Positions 6,946-16,551 of a DNA stretch of 64,000 nt are shown piece after piece. A program made the translations under genes and the position numbers. The notes beneath the pieces were generated by a model. It worked only from the letters and a program-made list of their open reading frames with translations, ran no database searches and was not told the DNA's origin. Source of the stretch: JAEWSN01 sp942493335 (GTDB lineage: Bacteria > Bacillota > Clostridia > DSM-8532); the NCBI GenBank assembly GCA_942493335.1, contig OW818693.1:3100001-3164000 (forward strand), in the 5' to 3' direction. The first letter of the stretch is position 1; every line of letters begins with the position of its first letter.

Positions 6946-8675
6946 TTGGATACCACCCCCACAGATTGATTCTCGGATTTTCTGCTGGATTTCCCTTCGT
7001 TTGAACGAGATGTCACCGCGTATTGCGTGGGAAAGAACACTTTCATGTTGAATCCCCCATCTGTGGGTGAGCCGTACTCCAAGGATCCCCCAACACTTTC
7101 AGTCCGACTCCGGATGCTTTTCAACCCCTTGTTCTCGACAAAGGTTTCGCAGCCGATGCCGTCGTCTGTCACGTAGAATTTGGTTACCTCATCATCGACG
7201 TTCAGGATGACATCAATCACTTTGGCATGACCATGCGTGATGGCGTTGTTGAGTGCCTCCTGACAGATGAAATAAAGGGTTTCGCTTTGTCTGCCATTCA
7301 GCAGTCGGACGCGCTCCGGTTCCCTGCAGTAGAAATCAATCGTGATTCCTTTTCCATCAAGCTTGCCGAACAGGGATTCCAAGGCCCAGACCAGGCCGTT
7401 CTTTTCAATTTCGATGGGATTCAACGCGTCTACGATACGCCGCATATCCAGAAATGCGCTGATCGTCCTTTCATAGGATTTTTGTATGTATTGCCTGTTG
7501 ATGCCTGTGTTTTCATAATGGTCCAGTACGTATTCCAGATTGGCGCTGACGATGTTCAGGCTGTTCCCCATGCTGTCATGCAAATCATCGGAAAGCCTGT
7601 GTCGTTCCTTCTCGATGGTGAGCATCCGATAAACGGTTACATCCCGCCATTGCAGGAGCATTCCGATGGGTTTCCCCATGTCGCTGCAGATGGGCAGGAA
7701 GGTAAAGGCGAACTGCCTGATATCCCCGTTCGGGAAAAGAAAGCCGATGGCGTCCACCTCATCCGGTGAAGATTTTTCAATGATGTCGATCAGCTTCTGC
7801 ATCATATGTTTGTCGTCCGTATGTTTGTTCAGATTGAAAAGGAATCCATGAATGTTCCGACAGTCTGTCAAATCGAACAATTCCTGAAAATGGCTCTCGG
7901 CTGCGACGTTGTGCTCGACGAGATCTCCCTCTTCATCGGTGATGAGGATGCCGTCCCGAAGTCGCGAATAGACTGAATAGGCCGCTTGAGGAACAATGTC
8001 GATCATCTTGTGGTGGACGACCAGATCCCATAGGACGAAAAGGATCAAGGAGATGCCGAACACAGTGACATCGAAACCGGGATGGGCAAGCAGGCCGGAC
8101 AAAGTGGCGTAGTTCAGACCGATCGTGAGCAGGAAAGCAAAGACCATCATGCTCTTCTGGATGGCGAATCCGCCGTCCTTGACCAGTTTCAGAAAAATCA
8201 ACAGGGCACCGAATGCCAGATACACATAACACAGATAGGTATTGGCCAGAAAAAGCGCACCCCATTCTGCGATGGCGGTGAAACCGATCATTTTTTTGAT
8301 GACAAGCTCCGGATGCCAGTTCAGATACAGCGGGGCCAGAGAGACAAGTGTCGGAAGGCAGAACAGGTAGGTCAGTTTCGCATGCTTCTCATCGACCAGT
8401 CCCAAATAATGAACGGCAAAACGGATGAAGAAGGCGCTCGTGACGCTCATGGGAAGGATGGTGAAACGGATGGCCATCGGAAGCATGGGCGTGCCATTGG
8501 CAAGGCTTTCCGCGATACCGTTGAAAAGCCATATCATGAACACCGCATGACAGGCCAGCAGCCGATACATATCTGGCTTTTTTTCTGCACGCAGATAAAT
8601 GTGCACTATGCACGCCACGGTTTGGATGATGATGGCGGTATACAGAAGAATGCCGAATTTCCTGCTGAGTGACAA
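6942..8675 (-). CDS. Sensor histidine kinase with 7-TM input domain, PAS domain and HisKA_3/HATPase core
   Basis: A 577-residue membrane kinase. Residues 1-230 contain about seven hydrophobic segments resembling the histidine-kinase N-terminal 7TM region, followed by a PAS-like domain (about 235-350). The dimerisation/phosphorylation box is LSDDLHDSMGNSLN, with the phospho-His near residue 366 (HisKA_3, NarX/DesK type). The ATPase domain shows CQEALNNAITHGHA (N box) and VTDDGIGCE (G1). It probably starts at TTG 8675, because GGAGG lies five bases upstream and no ATG fits. It phosphorylates the response regulator encoded next. The signal is unknown. The CAATTG repeat copy B sits just upstream and may regulate this operon. 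Confidence 0.92.
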   Translation of the reverse strand: MSLSRKFGILLYTAIIIQTVACIVHIYLRAEKKPDMYRLLACHAVFMIWLFNGIAESLANGTPMLPMAIRFTILPMSVTSAFFIRFAVHYLGLVDEKHAKLTYLFCLPTLVSLAPLYLNWHPELVIKKMIGFTAIAEWGALFLANTYLCYVYLAFGALLIFLKLVKDGGFAIQKSMMVFAFLLTIGLNYATLSGLLAHPGFDVTVFGISLILFVLWDLVVHHKMIDIVPQAAYSVYSRLRDGILITDEEGDLVEHNVAAESHFQELFDLTDCRNIHGFLFNLNKHTDDKHMMQKLIDIIEKSSPDEVDAIGFLFPNGDIRQFAFTFLPICSDMGKPIGMLLQWRDVTVYRMLTIEKERHRLSDDLHDSMGNSLNIVSANLEYVLDHYENTGINRQYIQKSYERTISAFLDMRRIVDALNPIEIEKNGLVWALESLFGKLDGKGITIDFYCREPERVRLLNGRQSETLYFICQEALNNAITHGHAKVIDVILNVDDEVTKFYVTDDGIGCETFVENKGLKSIRSRTESVGGSLEYGSPTDGGFNMKVFFPTQYAVTSRSNEGKSSRKSENQSVGVVSK

Positions 8676-8699
8676 AGTGACCTCCCGAAAAAAGGAATA

Positions 8700-8800
8700 T
8701 CCTTATAGACCCGTCAATTGAATGGTATCGTTATCGACTATCGAAGGACGATGACATCAATTGCCGGACCCTACACATGCTTGTTGCCAATTCTATAACA
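8700..8800 (-). repeat. Intergenic repeat with CAATTG inverted arms, copy B
   Basis: On the minus strand this matches the element at 1478-1580 along its length, including GGCAACAA at one end and CGATACCATTCAATTG before GGGTCTATAA at the other. The arms are CCGTCAATTGA (8711-8721) and TCAATTGCCGG (8757-8767), again 35 bases apart. It lies between the kinase start and the AraC-type sensor stop. Confidence 0.7.
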
Positions 8801-8824
8801 TGAAAATCCTTGATAGGTATTCTA

Positions 8825-11194
8825 TCACAGTTTTTCCTGCTTCGCCCTTCCTCCCGCCAGACGGTATTGATTGGGCGTGCAGCCTGTCTGCTTTTTGAAT
8901 ACGGTGATGAAGTAGGTGACATTCGCATACCCGACCCGAAAGGAAACATCCTGCACATTCAGGCGTGTCGTATCAAGCAATTCCTTCGCCTTTTCCAGCC
9001 GGAGCGCCATGATGTGCTCCGTGACGCTCTTCCCGGTCTGTTCGGCAAACAGTTTTCCGAAATATCCCGCGGTCAGCCTGAACTGGTCTGCAAGCCCGGC
9101 CAGATTGAGATCAGGATTCCCATAATGGCTTTCGACATAGGCCATCGCTTCCCGGACAAGTTCGGCCCGCTTGCCGCTGTTCTTCCCGATGAGCATGTCT
9201 GTAAGATCGCGGCAGGTCGCTGCAAGGAAGGAGGCTGCCCCGGCCATTGTCTCGCACTGGTTCAGCCTGTCGTAGAGATGGTTCGCGTCAATTTCCGTCT
9301 CTTCATCAAGCAAATGGCGGGCCTCATGAACGAGGTCGAGTGCCGTCTGGTTCAACATGAGTCTGATGTAGTCGTACTGGCAGGTGGACAGCACATCACA
9401 GATCTTCCCGATCTCCGCCTCCGCCTGTTCCGCATTCAGGCTTCTGACCGCCTGTTGCAGCCTTGCTTTGTTCCGCTCGATCGAAACCGGCTTCATCGCA
9501 GGCTCCAGGGAATCATTTCCACAGATGGCCAGATAGGCGCGGCCGTGGACGAACCGATACTTGATCATTTCCCTGGCGCGGTCGCAGGAGTCCTTTATCT
9601 GTCCGATGTCCTCGACGGAAAAACCGACGGCGCATGATATCGTCTGTCCGGTCTGTCCCTGAACGGCATGCTGCAGGGACTTGAGGCATGCTTCAAGATT
9701 GTCGGCCGGCAGTTCCGCTGAGTCATGGCGACCGATCAGGTTCATATAGCCTTCTTCGAAATCCGTCCTGTCATAACCGAGCGGATCCATATAGGTGGCG
9801 ATTACGCTTTCGATCCGTTCCCGGATCGTTCTCTGCCGGGAAGGGTCCTCCCTCGTGAACCCGGCATATCCGTCAATCCCGATGACAAGAGCGAACAAAC
9901 GCTGAACCGCTCGCGAATCATCCGGCTCTCCGCCGGGAGAAGGAAGGGGGAGCAATCCTTCGGCATCCGATCCGCCCTCCCCGTTGAGCATTTTTCTGAC
10001 ATAGGCTTTCCGCAGCAGCGGTTTGATCTGCTCTGCCGCTATTTCCAGTTCGTTGGTGCGGTGCAGGATATCCATGAAAGCAGCCGCGAGGATCTGCGCA
10101 TCACCCAGTTTCTGTCTCCTGGAGGCTTCCGAAGACGTTCCTTCTGATTTTCCGAGCACCAGCGTCAGCAGTCGGTCGAAGGGCAGATACAGGTTGTATG
10201 CGCCGAATATGGACAGCAGGAATGCAAGGAGGAAAATCCCTGTACAGACAAACAGGATGGTGGTCCGCAGCTGTTCGATATCCCGGAAGAGGTCCGAGAA
10301 TCTGGCCAGGCCGAGGTATCGCCATCCGGAAGCGCCGTGCGGTGCGGCGACGAGGAGCGTCTTTCCGTCATTCAGATTCAGGATGGCACTGCCCTCGGTT
10401 TCCGCCAGTTTGGAAACCGCTCCCGACAGATGGGTGGAAAAAAGGGTTCCGGAGTCTCCGCCGCTGCCGGTCTCGAAGAGGACCTGATCCGCCCGGTTGA
10501 GGATCAGGAAGTTCGTCCGGTCCTTTGAACCGTCCAGTCGCATGTTGCGCTTCAGAAAATCCACTGAAAGGTTGATGACGAGCGTGCTGCCCGCCTGTGA
10601 ATCCGAACCGCCGCCCGCCAGCATCCGGTCCACGAAAAAGACTGACAGGATCTTTTCTCCGGTTGACCGCCCGAAATCATCGCGGAATGAGACCACCGTC
10701 GGATAAAAGTTCCTGTCCTCATTCTGCCAGAAGTTTTGCATTCCTTCCAGGACGCGCGCTTCCAGATCGTTGTCGGTTCTGGAACTTCCGAGACTCGACA
10801 GGAAAGTGCCTGTCTTCGCATTATACAGGCAGATGGAATGGATGAGGCTGTCCGTGCCGATGAGGTCCCGCCAGGCACCCAGCAGACGGAATGCCTCGTC
10901 AGGGGAGACCCCGGCGGAAAAACCGCCCTTCCGGATCAGCGGATCATTCATCAACTGGGATCCCAGGGAGAAAACATGCTCGCGGACGAACTGCATGTAT
11001 GCCATGTTCTGGCCGAGCCTGTCCCGGGAATTCTCGGTGATGGCCCGCAGGGACGTGCCCAGGAAAGATTGATAGAGGAGGAACGAGAGGGTGATGGTCA
11101 GAGAAAGAATCAACACCAGGCAGGCGATGACAATGCGAGAAAAGGTGTTTCGGAGATTGAACGGACGGAGTTGGATCCCGAGTTTCTTGTTCAT
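8825..11194 (-). CDS. AraC-family membrane sensor-regulator (YesN/transporter-associated type)
   Basis: About 789 residues. A first membrane segment near residues 20-45 (FSRIVIACLVLILSLTITLS), an extracytoplasmic sensor region (about 50-310) and a second membrane segment (TTILFVCTGIFLLAFLLSIF) are followed by a cytoplasmic region. The C-terminal AraC domain has two helix-turn-helix units, LNLAGLADQFRLTAGYFGKLF and NVQDVSFRVGYANVTYFITVFKKQTG. Such proteins regulate adjacent oligosaccharide ABC transporter genes in Paenibacillus and clostridia. I prefer ATG 11194 because TGAGGATGCGC precedes it; a GTG four codons earlier is also in frame. It lies 30 bases after the second solute-binding protein and is probably in the same operon. 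Confidence 0.9.
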   Translation of the reverse strand: MNKKLGIQLRPFNLRNTFSRIVIACLVLILSLTITLSFLLYQSFLGTSLRAITENSRDRLGQNMAYMQFVREHVFSLGSQLMNDPLIRKGGFSAGVSPDEAFRLLGAWRDLIGTDSLIHSICLYNAKTGTFLSSLGSSRTDNDLEARVLEGMQNFWQNEDRNFYPTVVSFRDDFGRSTGEKILSVFFVDRMLAGGGSDSQAGSTLVINLSVDFLKRNMRLDGSKDRTNFLILNRADQVLFETGSGGDSGTLFSTHLSGAVSKLAETEGSAILNLNDGKTLLVAAPHGASGWRYLGLARFSDLFRDIEQLRTTILFVCTGIFLLAFLLSIFGAYNLYLPFDRLLTLVLGKSEGTSSEASRRQKLGDAQILAAAFMDILHRTNELEIAAEQIKPLLRKAYVRKMLNGEGGSDAEGLLPLPSPGGEPDDSRAVQRLFALVIGIDGYAGFTREDPSRQRTIRERIESVIATYMDPLGYDRTDFEEGYMNLIGRHDSAELPADNLEACLKSLQHAVQGQTGQTISCAVGFSVEDIGQIKDSCDRAREMIKYRFVHGRAYLAICGNDSLEPAMKPVSIERNKARLQQAVRSLNAEQAEAEIGKICDVLSTCQYDYIRLMLNQTALDLVHEARHLLDEETEIDANHLYDRLNQCETMAGAASFLAATCRDLTDMLIGKNSGKRAELVREAMAYVESHYGNPDLNLAGLADQFRLTAGYFGKLFAEQTGKSVTEHIMALRLEKAKELLDTTRLNVQDVSFRVGYANVTYFITVFKKQTGCTPNQYRLAGGRAKQEKL

Positions 11195-11223
11195 GCGCAT
11201 CCTCACTGGCGATCCTGACGTTT

Positions 11224-12762
11224 TTAGGTCTTTCTTGAAACGAGATAGGCGTCAAGCTGGTCCTGGACACCGGCGATGATTTTCGGTAAACCCGCATCAT
11301 CAAGCTGTTTTAGGAAATTCCGATAGTCTTCGTCGGATGATTTGTAACCGACGAAAATCGGCAGCCACTGTTCCCGGATGAGGGTGATGATCTGGGCCTG
11401 CTCCATTTGGAAATCGGCATTGCTGACACTGAATCCGCCGATGGGGCAGACGGTATAGGAGAGGTTTTTCCAATACCGCAACGCATCGGCATAGACGGCC
11501 GGATCGCTTGTCGTGACACGTTCATAGGTGAAGTCCCTCGAGAGCCATGGCATGGGATCGTAGAGCCAGTTTTTTGCATCGCCGCTGTCTGCAAGCCGGC
11601 GCACCGTTTCACCGGTTTGTTCGTATTCCTTTCCCGGTCTGCCGTACATGTACAGGTCATAGTTCTCCTGGCTGGTCCGGATCCAGTTGAGGAAACGCAT
11701 GGAAGCCCCGGGATTCTCTCCGGACATGGACAGGCAGGCAAAATTGTTGCTCGGGCCAATCTTCGTGTGCGTCTCCGCCTTTTGGAAGGTGACAAGCTCC
11801 ACTTCCCCGGTTGGGATGTTCTTCCTTAATTTCTCCGCCAGCTCCTGAAGGTTGTAAAGATCCGCCGGCACAACCCCAGCTTTTCCGGTCACGAACAGAG
11901 ACCGGGATTTCTGCATCGTCAGGATGTCCTTGGGAAACCATCCGTTCCGGTATGCCTTGCGGTTCCACGTCAGGGCACTCTGCATGAGTGCGGAGGAAAA
12001 ACTGCTTTCCACCCGCATCGGATTCCGGGTCCAGTCCACCTGTACGTAGGGGATGGCATCTTCTCCCCAGTACCAGTCCAGATGGTCATCCATGAAGGCT
12101 CTCGTCAGGCCGCCGCCGAGATTGCCCATGTCGGCGGCGTACGGGATGATGCCCTCTTCCTCCTTCATGGCCTGCAGATACTGTTCGAAATCGGCCAGGT
12201 TGTCAATCTCCGGGATTCCATGGCGCAGACGAAGGTCCCGTCGGATGGCGTGTGCGGCGATTTCAACCCGCGGATAGACGGAGGGGATGCCATACAGCCG
12301 GCCATCAACCTTCAATGCATCGAATTCATCGGCCGGGATGACGCGGACCAAATCCGGTCCATTCCGTTCCAGCAAGTCATCAAGCGGACGAAGGAAGTTC
12401 CTGGCGATCATTTTTGGAAGTTCCCCTGAAAAACACAGAAACAGATCGAATTTCTCCGAGGCGGCCGACATCATGTAAATCTTTGCGAGATAGTCGGACC
12501 AGGGCAAGTAATGGACATCGAGCGAACAGCCCACATCACCGGCTGTCCTTGCCTCGATCTCCGTCAGTACGGCCTTCCCGTTCAGCGGTTCTTCCCCGGG
12601 AAGATAGATGCGGATGGCAGGAGCGGTTGCGGCAGGAGAGGGCGCGGTATTTCCTGCAGAACCAGCGCCCGAAAGGGTCGCAGGCCTGACCCCGCAGCTG
12701 GGGAAAGCCAGACAGACGGTCAAAGCGACAGACAGGAAAACGATTCTTCCATGCAGGTTCAT
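11224..12762 (-). CDS. Extracellular solute-binding lipoprotein (LplA-like), second copy
   Basis: A 512-residue family 1-type solute-binding protein. It starts MNLHGRIVFLSVALTVCLAF and has a lipobox ending FPSC. The start at 12762 has GGGGAGGATCGGC upstream; an upstream frame extension lacks a ribosome site. It shares with the next gene upstream the segments LPWSDYLAKI, the RRDLRLRHGIPEIDNLADFE region and LNWIRTSQENYDLYMYGR, so the two arose by duplication but have diverged widely. It is expected to be anchored outside the membrane and to bind an oligosaccharide or related solute for the permeases encoded upstream. A TATAAT on the minus strand at 12809-12814 may be an internal promoter. Confidence 0.88.
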   Translation of the reverse strand: MNLHGRIVFLSVALTVCLAFPSCGVRPATLSGAGSAGNTAPSPAATAPAIRIYLPGEEPLNGKAVLTEIEARTAGDVGCSLDVHYLPWSDYLAKIYMMSAASEKFDLFLCFSGELPKMIARNFLRPLDDLLERNGPDLVRVIPADEFDALKVDGRLYGIPSVYPRVEIAAHAIRRDLRLRHGIPEIDNLADFEQYLQAMKEEEGIIPYAADMGNLGGGLTRAFMDDHLDWYWGEDAIPYVQVDWTRNPMRVESSFSSALMQSALTWNRKAYRNGWFPKDILTMQKSRSLFVTGKAGVVPADLYNLQELAEKLRKNIPTGEVELVTFQKAETHTKIGPSNNFACLSMSGENPGASMRFLNWIRTSQENYDLYMYGRPGKEYEQTGETVRRLADSGDAKNWLYDPMPWLSRDFTYERVTTSDPAVYADALRYWKNLSYTVCPIGGFSVSNADFQMEQAQIITLIREQWLPIFVGYKSSDEDYRNFLKQLDDAGLPKIIAGVQDQLDAYLVSRKT

Positions 12763-12953
12763 GCCGATCCTCCCCAGGAGCCGGATACCGGGTGATTCCG
12801 GCCTTCTCATTATAACCCGTGAAAGCGGTGAAGGGCCACGAAATGGGAACAAGGCCCGGGCCTGCATGCGAACGGCATGCGGGCCGGACCTCTTCCCCTA
12901 TGGCCGCCCTTTACGCAGAACGGTTTTCTGTGACGGAGCTCATGCAGTCCGGC

Positions 12954-14519
12954 CTATTTGGCCGCCGAAGTTGCGGCAACATAGGCATCCAGCTGGGCCT
13001 GCATCTCTGCGAGGATTTTCGTCTGGCCGGCATCCTCGACCGATTTTGCAATGGATTCGTCGTAGTCGGCCATGCCGCTGAGGACGAGTGCCCATTTTTC
13101 TTTCGTCATCGTGTCCACATTTGCAATTTCCGTTTTGACCGTATCGACATTCGGAACGAATCCCTGAATCTCGGAGGAAGTATAGGTCAGGTTCTTGAAG
13201 AAAAGGGACGCCTTGACGAACTCGGGGCTGTCGGTGGTCAGAAAGCGATCAAACGGGAGATGCTTGGTGAACCACGGTGTCGGTTCATAGGAAGCAGCTC
13301 CGCCTGTGGGCAGGGTTTCGACCTTGCCGTCTGCCAGGGAGTATGTCTTTCCCTCGATTCCGTACATATACAGATCATAGTTCTTCTGGTCTTTCCTGAT
13401 CCAGTTCAGCAGCGTGACGGCACGTTCCTTCTGCTTGCTGGCCGCATTGATGCATCCCATGTTATTGGCACCTTCGGTCGAGACATATGGCTTCGATTTT
13501 TCGAAATTGACCACCTCCAGCACGGCATTCGGCATGATTTTCGTCAAATCCGTCTGAACACCTTGCATGCCCCACATATCCCAGGATGTGGCTGAGGCCT
13601 TGCCCGACCGGACAAGCGCACCCGGATCGGGATTCGTGGCGGCATCCTTGTTGGTCCAGCCCGCCAGATACGCCTTGCGCGCCCATTTCGCCCAATCCAT
13701 GATCAGGCTCGAACGCAGCTGGCTCTCCACCTTGTACGGCTTCACACCCGTATTGATGACATTGGCACCAGGTACCCACTTGACGCTGAAATTCGGATCC
13801 AGTGCGCGAAGCAACGCAGTCCCGGCGTGTCCGCCGACGGAGAGGGGAATCATGTCCGGTTCGTTTTTCTTCACGGCTGCAAGATATGCTTCAAAATCCT
13901 GAAGGGTGTCGATTTCTGGCAAGCCGTATTTCTCGCGAAGATCCTTGCGGATGAAATACGTGCCGGAAGCAACGCGAGCCCACAAACTGGGCACGCCGTA
14001 AATCTTCCCGTTGATGGTGAGACCATCGAATTCCCCTTGCGGAATCGAGGCTTTCAGATCAGGCCCGAACTCATCAAGCAACGTATTCAGTTCCGACAGC
14101 TGTCCCTTGCCTGCCATGCGGACCATGTCGCCGTAGAAATTCAGGAAGATGTCGAAATCCTCACCGGCTGTAAGTCCGAGATTGAGCTTGATCATGTAGT
14201 CGCTCCAAGGGGTATAGATCACCTTGAGATCGATGGACAGTTCCTTGTCGATCAGGGAGAGCACGTCCGCCTGTGCGGCGGGTTCGTCGCCTGCGACATG
14301 GATGGTGATCGGCACGACTTCCAAGGCGCTTTCCTCCGGGGAGGCCGCGGGAGTGGGTTCGGTCGAAGCTTCCGCAGCAACGGATGCTTTTGGTGATTCC
14401 GAGGCAGCGGCCGAGGATGTTTCCACCGGTGCGGTTCCGCATCCGGCAAAGGTCGTCATGAGCAGCAGGGCTGACAGCAGAAGGCTTGGGATTCGGTTCC
14501 TGTTCTTCTCGTTCTTCAT
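12954..14519 (-). CDS. Extracellular solute-binding lipoprotein (LplA-like), first copy
   Basis: A 521-residue lipoprotein with signal peptide MKNEKNRNRIPSLLLSALLL and lipobox TFAGC. A low-complexity Ser/Ala/Glu linker follows, then the binding protein domain with YTPWSDYMIKLNLGL, FIRKDLREKYGLPEIDTLQD and LNWIRKDQKNYDLYMYGIEG. The ribosome site is AGGAAGGGGAAGAAC. It lies between the permease genes and the diverged second copy. These large LplA-type binding proteins usually serve oligosaccharide importers with paired LplB and LplC permeases, which are present here. Confidence 0.92.
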   Translation of the reverse strand: MKNEKNRNRIPSLLLSALLLMTTFAGCGTAPVETSSAAASESPKASVAAEASTEPTPAASPEESALEVVPITIHVAGDEPAAQADVLSLIDKELSIDLKVIYTPWSDYMIKLNLGLTAGEDFDIFLNFYGDMVRMAGKGQLSELNTLLDEFGPDLKASIPQGEFDGLTINGKIYGVPSLWARVASGTYFIRKDLREKYGLPEIDTLQDFEAYLAAVKKNEPDMIPLSVGGHAGTALLRALDPNFSVKWVPGANVINTGVKPYKVESQLRSSLIMDWAKWARKAYLAGWTNKDAATNPDPGALVRSGKASATSWDMWGMQGVQTDLTKIMPNAVLEVVNFEKSKPYVSTEGANNMGCINAASKQKERAVTLLNWIRKDQKNYDLYMYGIEGKTYSLADGKVETLPTGGAASYEPTPWFTKHLPFDRFLTTDSPEFVKASLFFKNLTYTSSEIQGFVPNVDTVKTEIANVDTMTKEKWALVLSGMADYDESIAKSVEDAGQTKILAEMQAQLDAYVAATSAAK

Positions 14520-14699
14520 GTTCTTCCCCTTCCTGAATTCTGAGCATTTTTACATCTATGCTTTCCGGACCTGCCGGTTCAAGCCGTCTTTCAGAATGAT
14601 CGGTTCAGGCTTGTCATTCCGGACCCGGTTCCGTTCAGTGCATCCGTCTCCCGGCCGAGTGCCGGACCGTCTGTGCTTGAAGGGAGATCCGGCCGGCGT

Positions 14700-15572
14700 T
14701 CACCCCTTGACCGCCCCGAGGGTGATTCCTTTGACGAAGTACTTCTGGAGATAGGGATAGGCCAACAGAATGGGGCCGATGGTGATGACGACCGTTGCCA
14801 TTTTTGAAGACTCCTGCGGAGTGCCCGCGACCATGGACGCCAGGTTTGGATTCTGACGGGCGAATTCCGCATTCGAGATGATCTGACGAAGCAGGAATTG
14901 CAGCGGATATCTGGATTTGTCGTCGATGAGGAGCAGGCTCAGGTACCAGTCGTTCCAGTACCCGAGACAGATGAACAGCGTCAGGGTGGCCAAGGCGGGA
15001 ACCGCCAGATGGAGAACGATTCGGAAAAAAATCGTAAACTCGTCCGCACCGTCCATTTTGGCCGATTCGAATATTTCATTCGGAAGTCCTCTGAGAAAGC
15101 CGACCATCAGGAAAACATTGAACGAATTGACGATCATCGGGAGAATCAATCCTGCGAGGCTGTTTCTGAAGCCAAGTTTCAGCAGAAGGATATAGAACGG
15201 GACCAATCCGCCATTGAAAAGGAAGGGAAGATAAACGAAAAGGGACAGCTGTTTCGCATATTTCAACCCGTTTCGCGTCAACGCATAGGCCAGGAGTGTT
15301 GTCGTCATCACACCCAGAAAGGTCCCGACGATCGTGATGAACAGGGTTACCTGGTACGCTTGAAGGACGGTGGAGTCTCCGCTGAGGATATAACGGTACG
15401 CATCCAGCGAGAATTCCTTCGGAAAGATCGTGAAGCCGTTCATGGCAATGGCGCGTTCACTGGTGAATGAGGCTGACACAACGAGCAAAAACGGAAGCAG
15501 TGCGGCAAGGGAAATCAGGATGAGGAAAAGATGGATCGGCGTGGCGGACCATTGCCACTTCGTCTGTTTCAT
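14700..15572 (-). CDS. Carbohydrate ABC transporter permease (LplC/MalG-like)
   Basis: A 290-residue permease starting MKQTKWQWSATPIHLFLILI, with about six membrane segments. The EAA loop, which contacts the ATPase, reads LPNEIFESAKMDGADEFTIF, and the protein ends in the family-typical YFVKGITLGAVKG. I chose ATG 15572 because AAAGGTG precedes it; upstream codons belong to a frame overlapping the other permease. It is the second permease of the pair and follows it by 34 bases. No ATP-binding gene lies in this operon, so a shared ATPase encoded elsewhere, possibly the one at 57.7 kb, must drive it. Confidence 0.92.
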   Translation of the reverse strand: MKQTKWQWSATPIHLFLILISLAALLPFLLVVSASFTSERAIAMNGFTIFPKEFSLDAYRYILSGDSTVLQAYQVTLFITIVGTFLGVMTTTLLAYALTRNGLKYAKQLSLFVYLPFLFNGGLVPFYILLLKLGFRNSLAGLILPMIVNSFNVFLMVGFLRGLPNEIFESAKMDGADEFTIFFRIVLHLAVPALATLTLFICLGYWNDWYLSLLLIDDKSRYPLQFLLRQIISNAEFARQNPNLASMVAGTPQESSKMATVVITIGPILLAYPYLQKYFVKGITLGAVKG

Positions 15573-15606
15573 GCAACTACACACCTTTCGTCCTGCCATG
15601 CGGCGC

Positions 15607-16551
15607 TCAATATAGGCCGAAACCCTCTGAAAACCTTCTGGAGAGCCGATTGGCCAGCAGTACCAGGATGAATCCGAGAAGGGACTGATAGAGGCCGACC
15701 GCGGCGGCCATGCCCGTGTCGCCTGTGACGGCGAGGGTCCTGTATACAAAAGTGTCGATGACGTCCGTTCTTGCCAGAAGCTGTCCGTTGTCTCGAATCA
15801 GGGCGTAAATCATATCGAAATTGCCGTAGAAAATCTTGCCAAGGGAAAGGATCAACATGATGGTGACCGTGGGCAGAAGGTTCGGCAGCGTGATGTGCCA
15901 CATGGTTCTGATTTTTCCGGCCCCGTCGATCCGTGCCGCTTCATATTGCTGCTCGTCAATGGCGGTGATGGCGGCCAGATAAATGATGGTCTGGAATCCC
16001 ATGCCCTTCCACAGGTTTGCAACGGTCAGGATGATCACCCACAGGTTTCCGTCGTAATACCACATGACAGGCTGCAGACCGAAGGCGGTCAGCAGGCCAT
16101 TGATGGCGCCGGATTGTTCGTTGAAGAGGTTGTAGGTGATGGCGGATACGATAATCCAGGAAATGAAGTAGGGGAAAAAGAGGATGGACTGGTAAGTGCG
16201 CATCAGAAAACGGTTCCGTACTTCATTGATCAGCAGGGCAAGAAGGAGGGAGAAGCCTTGCACCGTCAGGATGAACAACGAATTCAGAAAAAGGGTGTTG
16301 AAGGTCGTTCTCGCGAAGTACATTGTGCCGAAGTAAGACATGAAATTTTCCAGGCCCACCAACGGGCTCCCGAGTATCCCCTTGGCGGCGTTGAAATACT
16401 TGAAGGCGAGCTGCAGACCATAAAGGGGGAGGTAGGTGAAGACAAGAAAGAACAGGAGGCCCGGAAGTGCCATGAGGTAGAGCTGCCTGTTTTCGGCCAT
16501 TTCGCGGAGGAAGGCGCTTCCAGGCGGATGGGCGGTGCGGGATGTCATCAT
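15607..16551 (-). CDS. Carbohydrate ABC transporter permease (LplB/UgpA-like)
   Basis: A 314-residue permease starting MMTSRTAHPPGSAFLREMAE. It has six predicted membrane segments, the family N-terminus LYLMALPGLLFFLVFTYLPL and the EAA loop DEQQYEAARIDGAGKIRTMW. The start ATG 16551 is preceded by AAAGGACACAAC. It is the first gene of the minus-strand operon that continues into the LplC-like permease, two solute-binding lipoproteins and the AraC-type sensor. By family it forms the membrane channel of an oligosaccharide importer; the substrate is unknown. Confidence 0.92.
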   Translation of the reverse strand: MMTSRTAHPPGSAFLREMAENRQLYLMALPGLLFFLVFTYLPLYGLQLAFKYFNAAKGILGSPLVGLENFMSYFGTMYFARTTFNTLFLNSLFILTVQGFSLLLALLINEVRNRFLMRTYQSILFFPYFISWIIVSAITYNLFNEQSGAINGLLTAFGLQPVMWYYDGNLWVIILTVANLWKGMGFQTIIYLAAITAIDEQQYEAARIDGAGKIRTMWHITLPNLLPTVTIMLILSLGKIFYGNFDMIYALIRDNGQLLARTDVIDTFVYRTLAVTGDTGMAAAVGLYQSLLGFILVLLANRLSRRFSEGFGLY

